The notes beneath the pieces are model-generated. The model was not told the origin of the DNA. It saw nothing but the letters and a program-made list of their open reading frames with translations, and made no database searches. From positions 117,728 to 181,727 of the forward strand of contig CAJODY010000001.1 of assembly GCA_905233285.1 (NCBI GenBank): a stretch of 64,000 nucleotides of DNA. Direction: 5' to 3'. Shown one piece after another: positions 58,592 to 64,000 of this stretch (position 1 is the stretch's first letter; each line of letters begins with the position of its first letter). The position numbers and the translations under genes were made by a program. This stretch comes from an uncultured Bacteroidaceae bacterium (GTDB taxonomy: Bacteria > Bacteroidota > Bacteroidia > Bacteroidales > Bacteroidaceae).

Positions 58592-58594
58592 ATC

Positions 58595-58807
58595 TTATTT
58601 CAATAATTCCATCATCGTCTCACAACACTGCTGCATCTGCTCACTCTTACCGTGACACCAGGCATCACACTCATACTTGATACCTTGCATTGCAGCCTCA
58701 CGCAAGCCGTTCAGCACATCGTCACGGGTGTAACTGCTGACAACGCCATCTTCAATCTTAGCAAGGATGGTCTCGGCTATCTCCTGTGCTTTATCGTTCC
58801 AGTTCAT
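58595..58807 (-). CDS. Unknown 70-residue protein
   Basis: Helical, acidic, with four Cys near the C-terminus (YECDAWCHGKSEQMQQCC). Three bp before the RuvC-like gene. Function unknown. Confidence 0.55.
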   Translation of the reverse strand: MNWNDKAQEIAETILAKIEDGVVSSYTRDDVLNGLREAAMQGIKYECDAWCHGKSEQMQQCCETMMELLK

Positions 58808-58812
58808 ACTTC

Positions 58813-58850
58813 AAAAGAAAAAGCCTCCCCGATTTCACAACCAGAGAGGC
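58813..58850 (-). terminator. Intrinsic terminator upstream of recombination operon
   Basis: On the minus strand GCCTCTC/GGGAGGC (one T-G pair) followed by TTTTTC. It separates the tRNA region from the recombination operon. Confidence 0.75.
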
Positions 58851-59256
58851 AAACAAACTACTTAAAAACTAATCTACTAAAACAAATCTATTTCTATATG
58901 ACTAACATTCTAAAAGAACCGCCTATCTTCTCAGACAAGCGGTTTGCAAGACATAAGTTATATTTCGTAATGCGAATCTTCTTTCAAATGCCCCCGTAGC
59001 CGTATTGCTACGGAGGCTCACTAACGTCATATATTCAGCCAAATAAAAGAAATTTTCCTTGAAAAACAGGTCGTGGAAGTGCGCAACCACTCTCTATCGT
59101 TCTGGGTAACGATGCTATACCTCTCTGATTCTGAAAGGTCTTCACATTCAACTGCTGTAACAAGTATGGATTACAAGGATTCAGCAGCGGTAATTGTAAT
59201 GCAGAACTTTTAATCGACATACGAAACGACCTGCGACTGTGTTATGACACACCTTG
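58851..59256. other. Non-coding stretch next to tRNA genes
   Basis: No convincing gene. Two short hairpins are present: ACCGC...GCGGT near 58919-58944 and CCGTAGC-CGTATT-GCTACGG near 58995-59014. The rest shows nothing recognisable. Confidence 0.4.
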
Positions 59257-59341
59257 CGGAGAGTGAGGGATTCAAACCCCCGATACGTTTCCGTATGCCA
59301 CGTTAGCAATGTGGTGCTTTCGGTCACTCAGCCAACTCTCC
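59257..59341 (-). tRNA. tRNA-Ser (GCT)
   Basis: Acceptor GGAGAGT/ACTCTCC with G discriminator, anticodon loop TTGCTAA (anticodon GCT at 59307-59305), long variable arm (CATACGGAAACGTATCG) typical of tRNA-Ser, and T-arm GGGGGTTTGAATCCCTC. CCA is not encoded. Confidence 0.93.
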
Positions 59342-59398
59342 AAATACCGTTACCGCTGTAACGGCTTACCTTAATCGACTAATTCCTATATGAAGTTG

Positions 59399-59471
59399 TT
59401 GCGGGGGCAGAACTCGAATCTGCGACCCCAAGGCTATGACCCTTGTGCGCTACCAACTGCGCCACCCCGCG
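59399..59471 (-). tRNA. tRNA-Met (CAT), initiator-like
   Basis: 5' CGCGGGG pairs with 3' CCCCGCA leaving an unpaired C1-A72, the hallmark of bacterial initiator tRNA. D-arm GCGCAGTTGGTAGCGC, anticodon stem CAAGG/CCTTG with loop GTCATAG (CAT), T-arm GCAGATTCGAGTTCTGC. The three G-C pairs next to the anticodon loop of true initiators are incomplete. CCA is not encoded. Confidence 0.9.
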
Positions 59472-59597
59472 ATGTAGCCACCGATTTTCACAAACAGGTG
59501 GTGCAACAAATATGAATTTTACAACTTATAATAATACCGTTTTATGCCTACGACTTTCACAAGCCTTACAACAAATATGTTTAACCAAAAATCTGAG

Positions 59598-59670
59598 TCT
59601 TCCCTGACAGGCTCGAACTGCCGACACCCACATTAAAAGTGTGGTACTCTACCAACTGAGTTAAGGGAAG
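59598..59670 (-). tRNA. tRNA-Lys (TTT)
   Basis: Acceptor CTTCCCT/AGGGAAG with A discriminator, D-arm ACTCAGTTGGTAGAGT, anticodon stem CCACA/TGTGG with loop CTTTTAA (TTT), T-arm CGGCAGTTCGAGCCTGTCA. CCA is not encoded. Confidence 0.92.
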
Positions 59671-59936
59671 AAGTTGCCGCGACTGGCGTTACCCAATTCT
59701 TTAATAGAGGACATACCTCACGGCTAAAATTTCGTATTTAGCCTTCAACTTTTCTTCACAAGGATTTCTCCTATTCAGTATAGGCGGCTTTATCCCGCCA
59801 ACCGCTTTACCTACTCTTCACCTAAACTGGCTTTCGGTGGACGCAACGGCTGCGTCAGCGAGGCTATGCAAGTCCTTCTTACACCATCGGGCTACCCGTA
59901 ACCCATTGACTGCCTCTGTTGAATATGTGAATCGTT

Positions 59937-60110
59937 TTACCGATTTTCTTTGTTTAGGAAAGCATCGAGGTCTCGCCTTTTGAAAAGCCATCGACCAGCG
60001 GGCTTCGTACATGGGATGATACCGTCGGCAATGTAGTTCTGCATCGTTCTGAAACAGACACCGATGTATTCAGCGGCTTCTTTCGTCCTGAGATAACTGT
60101 CTTTAGCCAT
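59937..60110 (-). CDS. Small HTH protein, excisionase-like
   Basis: 57 residues from ATG 60110: MAKDSYLRTKEAAEYIGVCF then RTMQNYIADGIIPCTKP and GRWLFKRRDLDAFLN. This is the compact winged-helix of excisionases and MerR-like helix_turn_helix_17 proteins. Overlaps the preceding gene by 8 bp. Near the S24 repressor and the prophage end, so it may act in excision or in lysis-lysogeny control. Confidence 0.7.
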   Translation of the reverse strand: MAKDSYLRTKEAAEYIGVCFRTMQNYIADGIIPCTKPAGRWLFKRRDLDAFLNKENR

Positions 60111-60360
60111 TGTTGTACTCTCCCAATGTTATAAACAAGGCTTTGTCGTTATCTTCATCGGTCTTCGTCGTAAGGTTCAGACCTATCTGACGGAGTTTGT
60201 TGATGTTGATCCAACTCGTCGTACTCTGCGCCTGCTTCCGAAGTTCTTGACTTGGGAATACCAATCTGCGAGTCTTGAAGTCACGTTCGTCAGCCATCTT
60301 CAAGATGTCTTCTGTGCTGACTTTCTCGACCTGAATTGTTAAAAATACGCTTTCTGGCAT
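60103..60360 (-). CDS. Unknown 85-residue protein divergent from repressor
   Basis: MPESVFLTIQVEKVSTEDIL start, basic middle, acidic end. No motif recognised. It is the first leftward gene facing the S24 repressor, where phages often carry cro-like or early regulators. Confidence 0.55.
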   Translation of the reverse strand: MPESVFLTIQVEKVSTEDILKMADERDFKTRRLVFPSQELRKQAQSTTSWININKLRQIGLNLTTKTDEDNDKALFITLGEYNNG

Positions 60361-60412
60361 ACCTTATCTTACATTTTTGATGTTTTTATTCCGTCTTTTC
60401 CAAAATAATTCG

Positions 60413-60420
60413 TATCTTTG
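60413..60420 (+). promoter_or_regulatory. Candidate -7 box, rightward repressor promoter
   Basis: TATCTTTG followed by CAG, a textbook Bacteroidetes -7 (TAnnTTTG). It would give a leader of about 215 nt before the repressor ATG, containing the operator-like pair at 60515-60544. A TTTG -33 box is not evident. Confidence 0.45.
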
Positions 60421-60514
60421 CAGTCCAATATCGTTGTCGTGATGACAATTTTACCGTTTTACCTGCCTACGTCTGAGACATATCTTGGATTTCGCTTGCA
60501 AATGTAGTCCAAAA

Positions 60515-60544
60515 AATCTGAATATCCAAATAATATCTGATATT
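60515..60544. promoter_or_regulatory. Operator-like palindromes beside the S24 repressor
   Basis: AATATC-T-GATATT (60532-60544) is a perfect 6+6 inverted repeat with a one-base centre; AATCTGAATAT (60515-60525) is an imperfect copy 19 bp away. The core ATCAGATATT (reverse complement here) is shared with 2170-2184 and 17274-17309. Confidence 0.6.
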
Positions 60545-60641
60545 TTAACGGAATTTGATGGTGTTTTACAGACGTTTACAGTTATAATCGTGCATACAAA
60601 ATACTTGGTATTATTTATAAACGTCTTAAAATCATTAAGTT

Positions 60642-61325
60642 ATGAGTAAAATGTCAACATTTGACCGTATGTGTCGATTAAGAGAGTGGTTGAAAGAACA
60701 AAACCCTCGTATCACGGAGGCCGCCATCGAACGCAAGATGGGGGTTGCTACTAATTATTTCAAAACAAGGGCTAATGCCGCTATTGAAGAAGGTGAGAAG
60801 AGTGTCAGGGAAAAGACCCTGAACAACCTCAAAGCGGCTTGGCCAGAAGTCAACATCGAGTGGGTTAAAACGGGTGAAGGTTCTATGTTTGAAGATTCAC
60901 AACCTGTCATAACAGAGGGGAAGGGCATCCCTTTCTATGACGTGGATTTCCTTGGCGGTTTCGACGAAATGGAAAACGACCAGACTATCATTCCCACATA
61001 CTTCATAGATTTCCCACCCTATAACAGACGTGGCGTTATCTGTGTAAATCTCACAGGAGATTCTATGTCACCTCGCATCAACAGCGGCGACAAAATCTTC
61101 ATGCAGCCCATCGAGAGGGTTGAGGACATTATCTTTGGCGAAATCTACGCCATCGTAACTCTGAGCGGTCTGAGAACGGTAAAGTGGATAACACGCTCAC
61201 CAGAATCAGACATGATACGTTTAATTCCAGAAAATAAAGATCCGAGATACGGAGATTATCAAGACCTACCAAAATCAGAAATAAGACGAATTTTCAAGGT
61301 GCTTGGGGCAGTCCGAGCATTTTAG
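60642..61325 (+). CDS. S24-family phage repressor (CI/LexA-like)
   Basis: 227 residues from ATG 60642; ATG 60651 is possible. The N-terminal 80 residues are a helix-turn-helix region (ITEAAIERKMGVATNYFKTR). The C-terminal S24 peptidase has the catalytic Ser in NLTGDSMSPRI and the catalytic Lys in LRTVKWITRS. No clear Ala-Gly self-cleavage site is seen (FLGGFDE is the nearest). It lies at the right prophage end next to host alaS. Very likely the lysogeny master regulator, binding the nearby palindromes. Confidence 0.88.
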   Translation: MSKMSTFDRMCRLREWLKEQNPRITEAAIERKMGVATNYFKTRANAAIEEGEKSVREKTLNNLKAAWPEVNIEWVKTGEGSMFEDSQPVITEGKGIPFYDVDFLGGFDEMENDQTIIPTYFIDFPPYNRRGVICVNLTGDSMSPRINSGDKIFMQPIERVEDIIFGEIYAIVTLSGLRTVKWITRSPESDMIRLIPENKDPRYGDYQDLPKSEIRRIFKVLGAVRAF

Positions 61326-61448
61326 ACGTAACAAAATCGTACCAATGATTCATAACTTATTGATTATCAGGGTGCCTCATAATCCCAAGCGGATCACAAA
61401 AAGAATGAAAAGCCACTGATTTTCAGTGGCTTTAAAAGTAAATATAAG
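61326..61448. other. Prophage-host junction region
   Basis: 123 bp between repressor and alaS. The last 16 bp before alaS are A/T-rich. The hairpin at 61408-61433 leaves little room for an alaS promoter. The right attachment site should lie here or close by, but it cannot be placed without the left end. Confidence 0.4.
61408..61433 (+). terminator. Hairpin before alaS
   Basis: Perfect AAAGCCACTGA/TCAGTGGCTTT stem with a three-base loop, then TTTAAAAG. Terminator-like; probably ends the repressor transcript. Confidence 0.75.
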
Positions 61449-64000
61449 ATGATGACAGCCAACGAGATTCGCGACTCGTTCAAGAAGTTTTTCGAGTCGA
61501 AGCAACACGCCATCGTGCCTTCTGCACCGATGGTGATCAAGGATGACCCCACGTTGATGTTTACCAACGCGGGCATGAACCAGTGGAAAGATATTATATT
61601 AGGTACGCGCGACCCAGAGCCGCGTCGCCGTGCGGATACCCAGAAGTGTCTGCGCGTCAGCGGTAAGCACAACGACTTGGAAGAGGTTGGTCACGACACC
61701 TACCACCATACCATGTTCGAGATGCTGGGAAACTGGTCGTTTGGCGACTACTTCAAGGAGGGTGCCATAGACATGGCGTGGGAATATCTGGTGGATGTCT
61801 TGAAGCTGAATCCTGAGGACCTTTATGTTACTGTATTCGAGGGTTCACCCGAAGAAAACATCCCTCGCGACGACGAGGCTGCCAAGTATTGGGCCAAGCA
61901 CGTGCCTGAGGATCATATCATCAATGGCAACAAGCACGACAACTTCTGGGAAATGGGCGACACAGGTCCCTGCGGTCCCTGTTCTGAGATTCACGTCGAC
62001 TCTCGTACTCCCGAGCAGAAGGCCGCTTCAGGCAAAACGGGTCGTGAACTCGTCAACCAAGACGACCCACAGGTTATCGAGATCTGGAACCTTGTGTTCA
62101 TGCAGTTCAACCGCAAGGCTGACGGCAGTCTCGAGAAGCTGTCGATGAATGTGATTGATACTGGTATGGGGTTCGAGCGCCTGGTACGCATGATGCAGGG
62201 CAAGCACTCGAACTACGATACCGACGTCTTCCAGCCCATCATCAAGGCCGAGCAGGACATTACAGGTCTTAAGTACTTCACCTTTGAAGAGGAGGCTAGT
62301 CAGACTAGTGAGACTAGTTCTACTAGTCAAGAGCAAATCAACGTGGCTATGCGTGTCTGCGCCGACCACCTTCGTGCTGTTTCGTTCTCGATTGCCGATG
62401 GTCAGCTGCCCTCGAACGCCAAGGCCGGCTACGTCATCCGCCGTATCCTGCGTCGTGCCGTACGTTACGCCTACACCTTCCTCGGACAGAAGGACGGTTT
62501 CCTCTATAAGCTCGTCCCCACCCTCGTTCACGAGATGGGCGATGCCTTCCCTGAGCTGAAGGCCCAGCAGCAGTTGATTACCAAGGTCATCAAGGAGGAG
62601 GAAGACTCCTTCCTGCGCACCCTCGACAAGGGTATCTCCCTGCTCGACAAGGCGATGGAGGAACTGAAGGCTCAGGGCAAGAACCAACTTGATGGCGTTC
62701 AGGCCTTCCGTATGTTCGACACTTATGGTTTCCCCCTCGACTTGACAGAGTTGATTTGTCGTGAGAATGGTTTTACCGTTGACGAGGAGCAGTTCAACGT
62801 GGAGATGCAGAAACAGAAGGAGCGTGCCCGTAATGCCGCTGCCGTTGAGAATAGCGACTGGGTAGAGCTGAAGGCTGGCGAACAGCAGTTCGTAGGCTAC
62901 GACTACTCGGAATATGAGTGCGAGATTCTGCGCTACCGCAAGGTGACGCAGAAGAAGAATGAGTTCTACGAAATCGTGCTGTCTGCCACACCATTCTATG
63001 GCGAGATGGGTGGACAGGTTGGTGATCAGGGTGTGCTCGTCTCTGAGAACGAGACCATCGAGGTTATCGACTCCAAACGCGAGAACGGCCAGACTGTTCA
63101 TATCGTCAAGCAGTTGCCTAAAGACCCCGCAGCCCAGTTCATGGCTTGTGTCGATACCGACAAGCGCGACGCTTCGGCTGCCAACCACACCGCTACCCAC
63201 CTGCTCGACTATGCCTTGAAGCAGGTACTGGGTGACCACGTGGAGCAGAAGGGTTCGTTTGTATCGCCCGACACGCTGCGTTTCGACTTCTCGCACTTCG
63301 AGAAGGTGACTGACGAGCAGCTGCGCGAGGTAGAGCGTATCGTCAACGACATGATCCGTCAGGACCTGCCTCGTGACGAACATCGCGATATGCCGATGGA
63401 AGAAGCCAAGAAACTGGGTGCTATCGCCTTGTTTGGCGAGAAATATGGTGATAAGGTGCGTGTCATGCGCTTTGGTCCGTCGTGCGAGCTCTGCGGTGGT
63501 ATCCATGCCACTTCAACAGGTCGCATCGGTTTCTTCAAGATTCTCTCTGAGAGCAGCGTGGCAGCAGGTATCCGCCGTATTGAGGCCAAGACAGGCAAGG
63601 AGTGCGAAGAGTTGCTATATCAGTTGGAAGACACGCTGAAGGTCATCAAGTCGTTCTTCAATAATGCCAAAGACCTGCAAGGCGTGATTCAGAAGTACAT
63701 CGAGGAGCACGACTCGATGAAGAAGGAAATCGAAGGTTTCCAGGCACAGGCTGTAGAACGTGCTGCCAAGCAGTTGGTTGAAAAGGCTCGCGAGGTGAAT
63801 GGTGTGAAGGTAGTTTCTGCCGTATTGCCTATGGTTCCTGCTGCAGCCAAAGACCTTGCTTTCAAGATTCGTGCTGCTGTCGAGGGTTCACTGCTCTGCG
63901 TCATTGGTTCTCACGCTGACAACAAGCCTCAGCTTTCTATCATGATGAGCGACGACATGGTCAGTGAACACGGACTGAATGCAGGCCAGATGGTTCGCGA
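61449..64000 (+). CDS. alaS: Alanyl-tRNA synthetase, 3' end beyond window
   Basis: Host housekeeping enzyme that charges tRNA-Ala. Starts ATG 61449 or 61452 ([18 protein letters not shown]). Class II motif 1 is present ([20 protein letters not shown]), then [13 protein letters not shown], the editing domain ([17 protein letters not shown], with the zinc-ligand CELCGGIHA) and the start of the C-Ala region. About 850 of the usual 875 residues are visible. A Ser/Thr/Glu insertion encoded by ACTAGT repeats lies near residue 285. The gene marks the bacterial chromosome beside the prophage. Confidence 0.96.
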   Translation, partial: MMTANEIRDSFKKFFESKQHAIVPSAPMVIKDDPTLMFTNAGMNQWKDIILGTRDPEPRRRADTQKCLRVSGKHNDLEEVGHDTYHHTMFEMLGNWSFGDYFKEGAIDMAWEYLVDVLKLNPEDLYVTVFEGSPEENIPRDDEAAKYWAKHVPEDHIINGNKHDNFWEMGDTGPCGPCSEIHVDSRTPEQKAASGKTGRELVNQDDPQVIEIWNLVFMQFNRKADGSLEKLSMNVIDTGMGFERLVRMMQGKHSNYDTDVFQPIIKAEQDITGLKYFTFEEEASQTSETSSTSQEQINVAMRVCADHLRAVSFSIADGQLPSNAKAGYVIRRILRRAVRYAYTFLGQKDGFLYKLVPTLVHEMGDAFPELKAQQQLITKVIKEEEDSFLRTLDKGISLLDKAMEELKAQGKNQLDGVQAFRMFDTYGFPLDLTELICRENGFTVDEEQFNVEMQKQKERARNAAAVENSDWVELKAGEQQFVGYDYSEYECEILRYRKVTQKKNEFYEIVLSATPFYGEMGGQVGDQGVLVSENETIEVIDSKRENGQTVHIVKQLPKDPAAQFMACVDTDKRDASAANHTATHLLDYALKQVLGDHVEQKGSFVSPDTLRFDFSHFEKVTDEQLREVERIVNDMIRQDLPRDEHRDMPMEEAKKLGAIALFGEKYGDKVRVMRFGPSCELCGGIHATSTGRIGFFKILSESSVAAGIRRIEAKTGKECEELLYQLEDTLKVIKSFFNNAKDLQGVIQKYIEEHDSMKKEIEGFQAQAVERAAKQLVEKAREVNGVKVVSAVLPMVPAAAKDLAFKIRAAVEGSLLCVIGSHADNKPQLSIMMSDDMVSEHGLNAGQMVR
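62295..62327 (+). repeat. ACTAGT repeats inside alaS
   Basis: Three ACTAGT plus one GCTAGT within 33 bp (62295, 62304, 62313, 62322), encoding [11 protein letters not shown] between conserved aminoacylation-domain segments. A short in-frame expansion. Confidence 0.7.

Noticed and set aside
59035..59220. Minus-strand 61-residue frame beside the tRNA genes
   Set aside because: No start context, no pattern, and it lies in a stretch with hairpins next to tRNAs.
61326..61448. T-box riboswitch upstream of alaS
   Set aside because: No T-box consensus, specifier loop or long leader; only a short hairpin is present.
62028..63506. A 492-residue open frame on the minus strand opposite alaS
   Set aside because: It is a shadow of the strongly biased alaS codons; the plus frame is unmistakable alanyl-tRNA synthetase.

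Overview
The window is most of a tailed-phage genome (prophage) joined at its right end to a host chromosome of the order Bacteroidales, most likely Prevotella-like. Evidence for the host: a typical alaS (alanyl-tRNA synthetase) closes the window, genes start in an A/T-rich context without clear Shine-Dalgarno sequences, several -7 boxes fit TAnnTTTG, and many proteins belong to families common in Bacteroidetes phages (DUF4494, DUF3127-type SSB-like, S24 repressor). The window opens inside a capsid gene, so the tail and lysis genes and the left attachment site lie outside it.

Layout. (1) 1-2082, leftward: putative major capsid protein (cut by the window edge), head decoration protein, scaffold. 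(2) 2275-8269, rightward: terminase large subunit interrupted by an intein, portal, minor head protein, small-terminase-like protein. (3) 16257-8295, leftward: D5-type primase/helicase, ParB-like protein, polynucleotide 3'-phosphatase, a Tad2 (anti-Thoeris) homologue, an SPFH-domain lipoprotein and a two-domain glycosyltransferase. (4) 16258-17423: very A/T-rich divergent control region, a candidate replication origin. (5) 17424-34264, rightward: about 30 mostly small unknown proteins, then a sliding-clamp-like protein, an FtsK-like ATPase and a tyrosine integrase. Almost every gene is followed by an RNA-type hairpin with a related loop. (6) 60360-34384, leftward with two rightward genes inside: recombination and replication genes (RuvC-like, RecT, YqaJ nuclease, SSB-like, HTH proteins, replication initiator, AEP primase fused to DnaB-type helicase), four DNA methyltransferases (one broken), a PP-loop PAPS-reductase-like enzyme, two radical SAM proteins, MazG, DUF4406, HNH and a remarkable transcription regulator. 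Three tRNAs (Ser-GCT, initiator-like Met-CAT, Lys-TTT) and a separate tRNA-like RNA lie here. (7) 60642-61325: S24 repressor. (8) 61449-64000: host alaS.

How it works together. Lysogeny control probably rests on the S24 repressor, the small HTH protein at 59937 and a recurrent operator-like sequence (AATCAGATATTTATT and palindromic relatives) seen beside the repressor, in the early control region and in the late divergent promoter region. Replication seems to use both an SF3 helicase and a primase-DnaB fusion, with RecT/YqaJ/SSB/RuvC for recombination. DNA modification, Tad2 and perhaps the SPFH lipoprotein would counter host defence or competing phages.

The two most unusual signals belong to no standard feature type. 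One is the set of about 28 intercistronic hairpins, different in stem sequence but alike in loop (about NYRAYA), in the rightward block. The other is an 18-bp palindrome, ACATTA-N6-TAATGT, placed 4-5 bp before the start codons of three methyltransferases, the PP-loop gene and a radical SAM gene, and touching the stop codons of several of them, so that genes look like discrete cassettes.
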